Shown here one piece after another: positions 1 through 7,709 of a stretch of 12,050 nt of DNA (within the stretch, counting starts at the first letter, position 1; every line of letters begins with the position of its first letter). This DNA comes from Burkholderia sp. (lineage in GTDB: Bacteria; Pseudomonadota; Gammaproteobacteria; Burkholderiales; Burkholderiaceae). The DNA is taken from NCBI GenBank assembly GCA_028292565.1, contig JAQGMD010000476.1, positions 1 through 12,050 of the forward strand, written 5' to 3'. The notes beneath the pieces were generated by a model. It was not told where the DNA came from and searched no databases. It saw only the letters and a program-made list of their open reading frames with translations. Both the position numbers and the translations under genes were made by a program.

Positions 1-113
1 GGAGGAGCCATAGCGAGCTATGGCGACGACGAGCAACGCCGCAACGCGCCCGCTACGGCCAGCAAAATTGACCAACTTATTCCTGCGCGGTGCCTTAGCT
101 GAGCCGAATGCGA
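1..113. repeat. Non-coding edge sequence with perfect dyad
   Basis: No convincing gene is seen between the window edge and the stop codon of the first yceI. Positions 7-24 form a perfect inverted repeat: two 8-bp arms (GCCATAGC and GCTATGGC) around GA. The rest, up to a segment reading TTATTCCTGCGCGG near 79-92, is GC-rich and has no coding character. The sequence resembles dispersed intergenic repeats I associate with betaproteobacterial genomes, but this is memory-based and unverified. The element probably continues left of the window. It lies downstream of the yceI operon on the minus strand, so the hairpin could also affect the 3' end of that mRNA, although no U-tract follows it. Confidence 0.35.
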
Positions 114-680
114 TCAATCCGCTTTGATCGCTTCCACCTGAATCGCCAGTTTCACGTCAGGAGAAGAGCGGGGCAGGCCGATATTCAACCCGAAGTCGCT
201 ACGCTTGAACTGTCCGGATGCATCGGCGCCACACCATTCCCGCTTCAGGACCGGATGCTCGGTACATCTGAATTTGTCGATGGTCAGCGTAAGTGGCCTG
301 GTGACGCCGAGCAGCGTCAGCTCGCCTTCCACAGCCACTGGCTTGTCGCCGTCAAACTTCACCGAATTGCCCTTGTAGGTAATGGTTGTAAATTTGTCGA
401 CGTTGAATCCGTTGGGCGTTCTGACGTCCTGGTTCAGCTTGGCATGGCCGAAATCAATCGAGTTCGCATCAATGATGATGTCAACGTTACCGGTTTTTGC
501 CGCGCGGTCCAGGGTTATCTTGCCGGTTGTTTTGGTAAATTTGCCGCGGAAAGTGGACAGGCCGGCATGATCCGCTTCAAAGCTGGGAAAGGTATGGTTC
601 GGGTCGATATTGTAGGTATTGGCGAACGATGATGCGGTGCTGAGTGCAAGCACGCAGCCGATGACGCGTTTAACTGTCAT
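114..680 (-). CDS. yceI: YceI-family periplasmic protein (paralogue 1)
   Basis: Predicted 188-residue secreted YceI protein. YceI proteins have a lipocalin-like beta-barrel that binds isoprenoid or quinone-type lipids; their physiological role is not well defined. Residues 1-20 form a Sec signal peptide with likely cleavage after SSFA. The mature start NTYNIDPNHT, the GKFTKTTGKITLD segment and the late SGQFKRSDFGL motif are typical of the family. Two cysteines, C139 and C150, flank a loop and could form a disulfide. The start is fixed by AAGGAG about 7 nt upstream of the ATG. It is the last gene of a three-gene minus-strand set (b561, yceI, yceI), with 29 bp separating it from the preceding yceI. 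No clear terminator follows. The family call is secure; the ligand is unknown. Confidence 0.93.
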   Translation of the reverse strand: MTVKRVIGCVLALSTASSFANTYNIDPNHTFPSFEADHAGLSTFRGKFTKTTGKITLDRAAKTGNVDIIIDANSIDFGHAKLNQDVRTPNGFNVDKFTTITYKGNSVKFDGDKPVAVEGELTLLGVTRPLTLTIDKFRCTEHPVLKREWCGADASGQFKRSDFGLNIGLPRSSPDVKLAIQVEAIKAD

Positions 681-709
681 AGTGGTCTCCTTCGTTGAAA
701 TGTTGTTGT

Positions 710-1276
710 TTATTGTGCTGCTACCACACGAAACTTGATAATGATTTCATCGGCGACGGTGCCGGTATCCTTCCATTCCCCTTCGCCGATATTGAAAGCG
801 AGCCGTTTGATCGGCAACGCGCCCTCGAATACCTGGTTCGTTCCCTCCTTCTTGACGATAAGCGGGAAATTGACGTCGGCGGTTCTGCCCTTGATCGTGA
901 GCTTGCCGGTCACATCAAACTTTCCATTCGAGCCGGGTTTGATGGCGCTTGAGGTGAATGTCGCTTTCGGAAACCGGGCGCTGTTGAACCATTCTTTCTT
1001 TTGCGCTTCGCTGTTGAATTCCGCGTCGCCCAGGTCGAAGCTGTTGATATCGATTTCCATGCTCGCTTTCGATGACTCCGGCATGGCAGCGTCGAAATCG
1101 ATCTGTGCGTTGAATTTTTTGAACTTGCCTTCTACCGGCACGTTCATCTGTTTGAACACAGCGCTCACGCTGTTCTTCGCGGGATCGGTCTTGAGCAAAG
1201 CGGCGACCGATGGCACTGCAATTGAAAATGCAAGCGCAAGCGCGACACTACGGAGTAAGGGAGGACGGGTAAGCAT
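710..1276 (-). CDS. YceI-family periplasmic protein (paralogue 2)
   Basis: A second YceI-family protein, 188 residues from the start chosen here. The frame is open further upstream to 1366, but that would overlap the b561 gene. The ATG at 1276 follows an AGAGG sequence and begins an immediate signal peptide (MLTRPPLLRSVALALAFSIA), with likely cleavage after PSVA. The mature part starts near LLKTDPAKNSVSAVFKQMNV and contains the SFDLGDAEFNSEAQKKEWF and GKFDVTGKLTIKG segments found in YceI proteins. It lacks the paired cysteines of its neighbour, so the two are diverged paralogues rather than a recent duplication. It lies 28 bp downstream of the b561 gene and 29 bp before the other yceI, which suggests one transcript. 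The lipid ligand cannot be read from the sequence. Confidence 0.9.
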   Translation of the reverse strand: MLTRPPLLRSVALALAFSIAVPSVAALLKTDPAKNSVSAVFKQMNVPVEGKFKKFNAQIDFDAAMPESSKASMEIDINSFDLGDAEFNSEAQKKEWFNSARFPKATFTSSAIKPGSNGKFDVTGKLTIKGRTADVNFPLIVKKEGTNQVFEGALPIKRLAFNIGEGEWKDTGTVADEIIIKFRVVAAQ

Positions 1277-1304
1277 CACAAAGCCTCTGCGTAAAAAGTG
1301 TGGG

Positions 1305-1829
1305 TCAGGGCAGCATTCGTTTAAACACATCATCGCGAATGATGAAGCGATGTTTAAGCGCAGCAAGTACGTGCAAGACGAAGCCGATCAGCAATGTGCT
1401 GGTAAGTACATAATGGACTTGCTTGAGGACGGGCTTCCATTCCGGCGAGGGGGCGATCAGTACGGGCAGGGGCAGCACGCCGAGATATACCACCGGTACG
1501 CCAGCCGCCAGAGTGTAGAAATAGCCGGATATCGGCACCGCGAGCATCAACAGATAAAGCAAGCCATGGAGTCCATGCGCAGCCTTTTTCCCCCATTCAC
1601 GCATGGTGGGCGGATAAGCGGGTGCCGGATGGCTGAGCCGCCATAACGTACGTACGCAGGCGAGGCCCAGGACGGTAACGCCGAGCCACTTGTGCCAGGA
1701 GTAGTACTTGAGTTTCGTCGGAGTCAATCCGGGGATGTCGACCATCGTGACGCCCAGCAGAAAGGCGCAGACCATCAACGCCGCCATCAGCCAGTGCAAT
1801 AGGATTGCGGTCTTTGTGTAACGAGGCAC
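1305..1829 (-). CDS. Cytochrome b561 (CybB/YceJ type)
   Basis: Predicted 174-residue four-helix inner-membrane di-heme cytochrome b561. Hydrophobic segments lie at about 7-28, 46-62, 88-108 and 141-158. Histidines placed to act as heme b ligands are H12 (LLHWLMA), H46 (SWHKWLG), H139 (QVHYVL) and H153 (VLHVLAA), by analogy with E. coli CybB. CybB oxidises superoxide and passes electrons to ubiquinone. A b561 gene next to yceI matches the E. coli yceJ-yceI pairing and suggests a shared quinone-related or oxidative-stress role. The start is GTG at 1829: an in-frame stop lies at 1845, no ATG lies between, and PRYTKTAILLHWLMA is a typical family N-terminus. The ribosome binding site is weak. The specific electron donor is not determined. 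Confidence 0.92.
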   Translation of the reverse strand: MPRYTKTAILLHWLMAALMVCAFLLGVTMVDIPGLTPTKLKYYSWHKWLGVTVLGLACVRTLWRLSHPAPAYPPTMREWGKKAAHGLHGLLYLLMLAVPISGYFYTLAAGVPVVYLGVLPLPVLIAPSPEWKPVLKQVHYVLTSTLLIGFVLHVLAALKHRFIIRDDVFKRMLP

Positions 1830-1872
1830 GTTGTGTCTTTTTGTTCATCGGCAAAAGTGACTGCCAATATAG

Positions 1873-1899
1873 CAAAAAGACGGCCGCGTGGGCGGCCGG
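1873..1899 (-). terminator. Intrinsic terminator downstream of purB
   Basis: On the minus strand, a perfect 7-bp GC stem (CGGCCGC, loop CCAC, GCGGCCG; plus positions 1881-1898) is followed directly by TCTTTTT. It lies about 70 bp after the purB stop codon and about 45 bp before the b561 start, so it should separate purB from the b561-yceI-yceI unit. Any b561 promoter must therefore overlap the terminator or fit in the short gap after it; no convincing sigma-70 promoter was recognised there. Confidence 0.82.
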
Positions 1900-1929
1900 T
1901 CAATATCTTGTTATTTTGGTATGAACGAT

Positions 1930-1957
1930 GCAAGCGCCCGCGAGTCGGGCGGCTTGC
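1930..1957. other. Hairpin just after the purB stop codon
   Basis: GCAAGCGCCCG and CGGGCGGCTTGC form an 11-bp stem with one bulged G around the loop CGAGT. It starts about 10 bp beyond the purB stop codon. There is no T-tract on either side, so it is not a second intrinsic terminator. A 3' UTR hairpin protecting the purB transcript is a reasonable guess only. Confidence 0.5.
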
Positions 1958-1967
1958 AAAATGCCAT

Positions 1968-3497
<1,530 letters not shown>

Positions 3498-3506
3498 CTA
3501 CCTCAA

Positions 3507-3515
3507 TGCTATAAT
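3507..3515 (+). promoter_or_regulatory. Extended -10 promoter for the GST gene
   Basis: TGCTATAAT at 3507-3515 is a perfect TATAAT preceded by the extended -10 dinucleotide TG at the correct spacing. No good -35 hexamer lies 16-18 bp upstream (GATATC at 3487-3492 is poor), which is normal for extended -10 promoters. Transcription would start near 3522, about 20 nt before the GST ATG, giving a very short leader with no Shine-Dalgarno sequence. Confidence 0.55.
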
Positions 3516-3541
3516 CCGTTCAATTCTTACTATACCTACCT

Positions 3542-4150
3542 ATGAAACTCATCGGATCCCTCGCTAGCCCTTATGTACGGAAGGTCCGCGTCGTGATGGC
3601 GGAAAAGAAGCTCGACTATGAGTTTGTACTCGAGGATGTGTGGGCTTCTGATACCAAAATCCAGCATTCGAACCCGCTAGGCAAAGTCCCATGCCTGATC
3701 ATGGAAGACGGCGGAGCGATGTTCGATTCACGCGTGATTGTCGAATATCTTGACACCCTGAGCCCGGTCGGCAAGCTGGTCCCGCCCAATGGCCGGGAGC
3801 GCGCCGAAGTCAAATGCTGGGAAGCGCTCGCGGACGGCGTGCTCGATGCGGCCATCCTGGTGCGCCTGGAAAAGACCAAGCGTCCGGAGCCGCAGCAGAG
3901 CAAGGAATGGATCAGCCGGCAGATGCTCAAGGTGCACGAAGGCCTGAAGGCGATGTCCGCCGGGCTGAAGGACACCGCGTTCTGTGCCGGCAATCATTAC
4001 ACGCTGGCCGATGTCGCGGTCGGTTGCTCGCTCGGCTGGCTGTCGTTCCGCTTCCCGGAAATCCAATGGCACGACGATCATCCGAGCCTCGCCAAGCTGT
4101 ACGACAAGTTGGCCGACCGACCTTCGTTCAGGGATACAGTGCCGAAGTAA
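3542..4150 (+). CDS. Glutathione S-transferase, YibF-like
   Basis: Predicted 202-residue cytoplasmic glutathione S-transferase. The N-terminal thioredoxin-fold domain (about 1-80) has the SPYVRKVR motif at 9-16, where S9 is the probable glutathione-activating residue, then GKVPCL with the cis-proline near 50, and the DSRVIVEYLD glutathione-binding motif near 62-71. The all-helical C-terminal domain contains AGNHYTLADVAVGCSL, the usual N-capping region. The layout resembles E. coli YibF. The substrate is unknown. It is a single-gene unit with its own extended -10 promoter and a terminator after it. The ATG at 3542 starts the MKLIGSLASPY domain exactly, so the start is reliable although no ribosome binding site is visible. 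The last codon and stop are embedded in a 12-bp tandem repeat. Confidence 0.92.
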   Translation: MKLIGSLASPYVRKVRVVMAEKKLDYEFVLEDVWASDTKIQHSNPLGKVPCLIMEDGGAMFDSRVIVEYLDTLSPVGKLVPPNGRERAEVKCWEALADGVLDAAILVRLEKTKRPEPQQSKEWISRQMLKVHEGLKAMSAGLKDTAFCAGNHYTLADVAVGCSLGWLSFRFPEIQWHDDHPSLAKLYDKLADRPSFRDTVPK

Positions 4151-4179
4151 TGCGCGAAGTAATGCGCGAAGTAATTCGC
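4144..4179 (+). repeat. 12-bp tandem repeat across the GST stop codon
   Basis: GAAGTAATGCGC occurs twice (4144-4155 and 4156-4167), followed by a third copy with one change, GAAGTAATTCGC (4168-4179). The first copy supplies the last codon base, the final lysine codon and the TAA stop of the GST gene. Because 12 is a multiple of three, each copy places another TAA in the same frame, giving three in-frame stops in a row. Strand-slippage duplication is the simplest origin. Confidence 0.85.
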
Positions 4180-4193
4180 CGCACGGCATAAAG

Positions 4194-4234
4194 AAGGGCA
4201 GTCGGGCTTTGAGGCCGACTGCCCTTTGTCTTTT
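4194..4234 (+). terminator. Terminator between convergent GST and bfr
   Basis: AAGGGCAGTCGG (4194-4205) and CCGACTGCCCTT (4215-4226) form a perfect 12-bp stem with a 9-nt loop, followed on the plus strand by TGTCTTTT. On the minus strand the stem is followed by CTTTAT, a weaker U-rich tail. Its position between the GST and bfr stop codons suits a terminator that serves both genes. Confidence 0.88.
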
Positions 4235-4246
4235 GCGGCGCCTGCG

Positions 4247-4711
4247 TTACATCTGTGACTGCTCATAGTTCGGCAGTCCGACCCGGTCGATCAGTTCCAG
4301 CTGGGTTTCCAGCCACTCGATATGCTCTTCCGTGTCTTCGAGTATGTCCTTGAAGACATCGCGGGAAACATAGTCCCCGACCGTTTCACAAGCCGCAACG
4401 CCTTCTTTCACGGTTTGCTGCGACATCAGTTCCAGCTTCAGGTCCGCCTGCAGCATTTCCGGTGTCGTCTCACCTATCATCAGCTTGTGCAGCGCCTGCA
4501 GGTTGGGCAGGCCTTCCAGCATCAGGATGCGATTGATCAGCCTGTCCGCATGCTTCATCTCGCCGATCGATTCGTCGTATTCCTTCTTGCCGATTTTCTC
4601 CAGGCCCCGGTGCTGATACATGCGGGCGTGCAAAAAATACTGATTGATGGCGCTGAGTTCATTTGTCAGCTGCGCATTCAGTAACTTGATAACGCTGGTA
4701 TCACCCTTCAT
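4247..4711 (-). CDS. bfr: Bacterioferritin, heme-ligand type
   Basis: Bacterioferritin subunit of 154 residues, of the family that assembles 24-subunit iron-storage shells with heme between subunit pairs. Numbering aligns without gaps to E. coli Bfr: Met52, the heme ligand, is present (GEMKHAD), as are ferroxidase ligands Glu18, Glu51, His54, Glu94 and His130. The sixth ligand position, normally Glu127, is Thr here (ILEDTEEHIEW). The substitution resembles heteromeric bacterioferritins, where one subunit type keeps Met52 but has an incomplete ferroxidase centre. The ATG at 4711 has GAGG 5-6 nt upstream and the family-standard MKGDTSVIKLLN start; an upstream open extension to 4798 is rejected. 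It lies downstream of the peroxiredoxin gene on the same strand. The bfd gene of the iron block encodes its likely reductase partner. Confidence 0.96.
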   Translation of the reverse strand: MKGDTSVIKLLNAQLTNELSAINQYFLHARMYQHRGLEKIGKKEYDESIGEMKHADRLINRILMLEGLPNLQALHKLMIGETTPEMLQADLKLELMSQQTVKEGVAACETVGDYVSRDVFKDILEDTEEHIEWLETQLELIDRVGLPNYEQSQM

Positions 4712-4910
4712 GAAGACCTCGTAGGTAATTGGAAAGAGGGGTTGGCTTCCGGCATCACGAGCGACCGGCCGCGCCAACGGTGCGCCCTGGCGCGACACAG
4801 TCGTATGACCACGGCCAGCGCGTTTTGTTAGCGCGCATCATTGCTATTTGTGATACCGACTGCACGGGCGCAGCCGACCGCGCCAGGGCGAGCGTTTTTT
4901 TATGTGGGTA
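4712..4910. other. prx-bfr intergenic region with a 12-bp inverted repeat
   Basis: No gene is seen. CGCCCTGGCGCG (4783-4794) and CGCGCCAGGGCG (4879-4890) are perfect reverse complements separated by 84 bp. On the plus strand the right arm is followed by AGCG and then seven Ts (4894-4900), like the end of a terminated RNA. On the minus strand this region must contain the 3' end of the peroxiredoxin transcript and probably a bfr promoter. Neither a convincing sigma-70 promoter nor a clear Fur box was recognised. Confidence 0.5.
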
Positions 4911-5432
4911 TCAAGCCGCGTTCAACAGCTTTTGTCCGGGCTGCCACCCGCATGGCGCGAGGCCACCAGCCTGCAGTGCGTGCAACGTACGCATGGTTTC
5001 CTCGGTGGAGCGGCCGACATTGCTGCTGTTGATGGTGACGGATTCGATGATGCCTTCCGCGTTGGCGATGAAGGTCGCGCGATTGGCAAAACCTTCCGGC
5101 GCAAGCACGCCACAGGCCGACGCCAGTTCACGCTTGATGTCGCCGATCAACGGGAAGTCCACCTTGCCCAACCCATGCTCGGTCCATGCCTTGTGGCAGT
5201 GCACCGAATCGATCGATGCACCGAGCACCACAGTGTTCAGCTTCTGGAATTCCGCATGATGCTTGTTGTATCCCTGGATTTCGGTCGGGCAGACAAAGGT
5301 GAAGTCAAGCGGGTAGAAGAACAGGATCACCCATTTTCCTTTATAGCCCGCCAGGTTAATGGGTACGAATTCGCCATTCGGCACCAGGGCTTCGCCCTGG
5401 AACTCGGGTAATGGTTGTCCTACGGTTAGCAT
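4911..5432 (-). CDS. 2-Cys peroxiredoxin (AhpC/TSA family)
   Basis: Predicted 173-residue cytoplasmic peroxiredoxin that reduces hydrogen peroxide and organic hydroperoxides. The PLDFTFVCPTE motif gives the PxxxTxxC active site with P41, T45 and peroxidatic C48; R118 (FANRATF) is the probable supporting arginine. The resolving cysteine is C161 in LAPCGWQPG near the C-terminus, as in typical 2-Cys enzymes. The protein ends soon after, without a long C-terminal YF-type tail, which suggests lower sensitivity to over-oxidation. The ATG at 5432 has AAGGA about 8 nt upstream and starts the MLTVGQPLPEF domain; an upstream open extension to 5534 is rejected. It lies 112 bp after exbD on the same strand, next to the iron genes, and would protect against peroxide-driven Fenton chemistry. 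No AhpF-like reductase is adjacent. Confidence 0.93.
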   Translation of the reverse strand: MLTVGQPLPEFQGEALVPNGEFVPINLAGYKGKWVILFFYPLDFTFVCPTEIQGYNKHHAEFQKLNTVVLGASIDSVHCHKAWTEHGLGKVDFPLIGDIKRELASACGVLAPEGFANRATFIANAEGIIESVTINSSNVGRSTEETMRTLHALQAGGLAPCGWQPGQKLLNAA

Positions 5433-5544
5433 GGTCTTTTCCTTTCCTGAATCAATTGGTGATTGCCAAAAAGATTTTTTGCCGGAGGCGGGAGAGATAT
5501 TCGACGTGCGGTAACGCAAATAGGGCCGAAACACCAGGCACTGC

Positions 5545-5961
5545 TTAGCGGGCCTTCGGCTCCGTCACGAAACCGATTTTCGCCAGGCCGCTGGATTGCG
5601 CGGCCGCCATCACTTGCGCCACGCGCTCATATTGCGTAGTACGCTCGGCGCGCAAATGCAGTTCGGGCTGCGGCTGCTTGTTCGCCTCGTTTGACATGCG
5701 AGACTGCAACTGGCTCACATCAATCATCTCGGCATTCCAATACAGCTTGCCCTCGGCATCAATCGATAGATTGATGTTTTCCGGTTTGGTTTCGTCCGGC
5801 TGACTGCTTGCGCGCGGCAAGTCGACCTTCACGTTGTGATTCATCACGGGCACGGTGATGATGAAGATGATCAGCAGCACCAGCATCACATCGACCAGCG
5901 GCGTGGTATTGATTTCAGGGTTGAAGTCGTCGTCCGCATCGGACAGGGATCCCATAGCCAT
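5545..5961 (-). CDS. exbD: ExbD, TonB-complex proton channel subunit
   Basis: ExbD, 138 residues from the chosen start, a single-pass inner-membrane protein that works with ExbB to convert the proton gradient into TonB movement. The INTTPLVDVMLVLLIIFIIT segment is the conserved membrane helix, and its aspartate (residue 24 here, equivalent to E. coli D25) is the proton-carrying residue. The remainder is the periplasmic domain. Two adjacent ATGs are possible. AGGAGG lies 3 nt before the one at 5964 and 6 nt before the one at 5961, so the second is preferred. It overlaps the exbB stop as TGATG, which indicates translational coupling. It is the last gene of the tonB-exbB-exbD set. The family call is certain; the start may shift by one codon. 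Confidence 0.95.
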   Translation of the reverse strand: MAMGSLSDADDDFNPEINTTPLVDVMLVLLIIFIITVPVMNHNVKVDLPRASSQPDETKPENINLSIDAEGKLYWNAEMIDVSQLQSRMSNEANKQPQPELHLRAERTTQYERVAQVMAAAQSSGLAKIGFVTEPKAR

Positions 5962-6698
5962 CATGCGCCTCCTGGCTTGCGTTGAACGGCAACGAGCTTT
6001 GCGCTGCCGGAGCCGTCGCCGTTGGTCTCGGAGCGGGCGCCGGTGACGAACAGCGCATGCAGGTCGAAACCGAATTTGTTCAGCTTCGCGATCACGGCTT
6101 TGTTGCCTCGCACCAGGGCGTTGTAGCCGAAGGTGGCCGGGATAGCGACTGCGAGGCCGAGCGCCGTCATGATGAGCGCTTCACCCACCGGGCCTGCCAC
6201 CTTGTCGATGCCGGCTTGTCCTGAAGCGCCGATCGACACCAGCGCGTGATAGATGCCCCATACCGTCCCGAACAATCCGACGAATGGCGCGCTCGAGCCT
6301 ACGGAAGCCAATACCGCCATGCCGACCTGCAGCCTGCCGGATGCCTCATCAATGGCTTGCCGCAGAGATAGCGTGACCCAATCGCTCACCGACAATTGAT
6401 CGTGCAAGTGTCCTTTATGTGCATCGTGGTGCCGCATGGCGCCCACGCCGGCTTGCGCGATGTCGGCGAAGGGATTGCTGTTGCCGAGTGTCGCCACGCC
6501 TTCGGTCACGCTGGTGGTGTCCCAGAAATCATGGCCGGCAGATTGGGCTGCGCGTCGATAACGCCATAGCTGCATCGCCTTGGTCACGATCACATACCAG
6601 GAGGCGATCGACATCGCGACCAACAACACGGCGACGCCTTTGGTGATCATGTCTCCCTGAGTCCACAGGCTTTCCAATCCGTAGGGGTTTGCTTGCAT
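5961..6698 (-). CDS. exbB: ExbB, TonB-complex proton channel subunit
   Basis: ExbB of 245 residues, the usual length, belonging to the MotA/TolQ/ExbB family. Three membrane helices lie at about 17-41, 125-150 and 168-192. The conserved channel region includes LQVGMAVLASVGSSAPFVGL and FGTVWGIYHALVSIG, followed by GPVGEALIMTALGLAVAIPA. It forms the pentameric channel around ExbD that drives TonB. The ATG at 6698 has AAGGA about 6 nt upstream; this ribosome binding site overlaps the end of tonB, whose stop lies 8 bp before the start. The end overlaps exbD, so the three genes are almost certainly co-translated from one mRNA. Confidence 0.96.
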   Translation of the reverse strand: MQANPYGLESLWTQGDMITKGVAVLLVAMSIASWYVIVTKAMQLWRYRRAAQSAGHDFWDTTSVTEGVATLGNSNPFADIAQAGVGAMRHHDAHKGHLHDQLSVSDWVTLSLRQAIDEASGRLQVGMAVLASVGSSAPFVGLFGTVWGIYHALVSIGASGQAGIDKVAGPVGEALIMTALGLAVAIPATFGYNALVRGNKAVIAKLNKFGFDLHALFVTGARSETNGDGSGSAKLVAVQRKPGGA

Positions 6699-6706
6699 AG
6701 CGGTCC

Positions 6707-7438
6707 TTAACTGTCCAATTGAAATTTGATCGGTACGATGGCGTAGGCCGCCACCGGTTTGCCGTCCTCAGTGAACGGCTTGAATGTGGCGCGCGACACT
6801 GCCTGCCGGGCCGCCTCGTCAAGCCGCGGGGAACCAGACGACTTTTGCACCTCGATTCGTTCCGGCCGGCCCTGCAGGTTGACCAGCACGCGCAGGATGG
6901 ATTTGCCTTCCTCGCCCATCCGCCTCGAGACTGGTGGATAGTCGGGCTGTGGCGGATGAATGTATTCAATCCCCGCGGTGATCGTCCTGGGCTGTGCCGG
7001 GGCCGGCGATGCTGCGGGAGCCGACGGCATTGCGGGAGCGACGGCCGCTGGTGTAGCGGGCTCTGCAACAGCAGGAACCGGTGGAGCCACCGACTCCGTG
7101 ATTGCTTTCGGCGATGGGCTTGTTTTGGTCTCGGGTCGCGGCACCGGCTTGGGCCGTGTATTGGGCCGTGTAACGGGCTTCACAGGAACCGGCTTCGGTG
7201 CGGCAGCTTGTGCCGGGACCGGGGCGGGGGTAGGCCTCGGTTCGGGATTAATGAAGAAGGCGGTGACTTCCTTTGCCGGCTCGTGATGGGCGGTCGTCTC
7301 GTGCGGCGCGCCGCTTCGCAGTGCGCAGAACAAGCCGATATGCAAAAGAACAATCGCCCCGAGCGGACCGATACGCCCCGGCTGCAGCCAGCCTGGCATC
7401 GACGGGCTGCCGGACGGATAAGTTGCCGCTGCGTTCAT
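6707..7438 (-). CDS. tonB: TonB energy-transducing protein
   Basis: TonB of 243 residues, which links the inner-membrane ExbB/ExbD motor to outer-membrane receptors. The N-terminal membrane anchor lies at about 24-41 (LGAIVLLHIGLFCAL); H33 corresponds in position to the conserved anchor histidine of E. coli TonB. A long Pro/Ala/Lys-rich spacer follows (about 60-150), with repeated RPxTxPKP-like stretches, which spans the periplasm. The C-terminal TonB domain occupies about 155-243, including DYPPVSRRMGEEG, VLVNLQGRPERIEV and SSGSPRLDEAA. It is 6 bp downstream of bfd and 8 bp upstream of exbB. The ribosome binding site is weak, so translation may depend on coupling to bfd. No receptor gene is near. 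Confidence 0.95.
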   Translation of the reverse strand: MNAAATYPSGSPSMPGWLQPGRIGPLGAIVLLHIGLFCALRSGAPHETTAHHEPAKEVTAFFINPEPRPTPAPVPAQAAAPKPVPVKPVTRPNTRPKPVPRPETKTSPSPKAITESVAPPVPAVAEPATPAAVAPAMPSAPAASPAPAQPRTITAGIEYIHPPQPDYPPVSRRMGEEGKSILRVLVNLQGRPERIEVQKSSGSPRLDEAARQAVSRATFKPFTEDGKPVAAYAIVPIKFQLDS

Positions 7439-7444
7439 TGCGAC

Positions 7445-7672
7445 TCAGGCTGCCATGCGGGTGGACAAGAAGAACATCGGCTGTACCTGATCCTGCATTC
7501 TTTTTGACGCCTCGAGGCTTTCGCGCAGCACCTGCTTCGCATGCGGATGGCATTTGCCGCAGCAGGTGCCGACTCCAAGCTGGTCGCGCAATTGTGGCAT
7601 GGTGGTGACGCCGGCATCCACCGCCTGGCGGATTTTGCGTTCAGAGACGTTTTGACAAATGCAGACAATCAT
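7445..7672 (-). CDS. bfd: Bacterioferritin-associated ferredoxin
   Basis: Bfd of 75 residues, a small [2Fe-2S] protein that docks on bacterioferritin and passes electrons through its heme so that stored iron is released. Cluster ligands are C4 and C6 (MIVCICQNVSERKIRQAV) and C38 and C41 (GTCCGKCHPHAK), matching the E. coli Bfd spacing. An extra C37 lies beside C38. The ATG at 7672 has AAGG about 7 nt upstream. It is 37 bp after the FTR1 stop and 6 bp before tonB. Bfd is typically induced by iron starvation under Fur control, consistent with its place in this block. The probable partner bacterioferritin is at 4247-4711, outside the tight operon but on the same strand. Confidence 0.96.
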   Translation of the reverse strand: MIVCICQNVSERKIRQAVDAGVTTMPQLRDQLGVGTCCGKCHPHAKQVLRESLEASKRMQDQVQPMFFLSTRMAA

Positions 7673-7709
7673 TGCTAACCCTTACGATTTTTTTTAACGA
7701 TGAAAATGC

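Noticed and set aside
735..1646. 303-codon open frame on the plus strand
   Set aside because: It is antisense to the yceI paralogue and b561 genes, has no family features and no ribosome binding site, and is explained by the base composition of the real genes.
4840..4865. Possible Fur box upstream of bfr (CATCATTGCTATTTGTGATA)
   Set aside because: Dyad symmetry and match to the Fur pattern are too poor compared with the hemP site.
5462..5485. AAAAAGATTTTTT palindrome-like tract upstream of the peroxiredoxin gene
   Set aside because: The flanking GC bases do not pair, so it is not a terminator stem; at most an AT-rich promoter-adjacent tract.
6719..7507. 262-codon plus-strand frame opposite tonB
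   Set aside because: Arises from the Pro/Ala-rich tonB spacer read in antisense (Arg/Gly-rich output); no supporting start signals.
7673..7709. A8/T8 run between FTR1 and bfd as a terminator
   Set aside because: On the transcribed minus strand the run is A-rich, not U-rich, and no stem precedes it.
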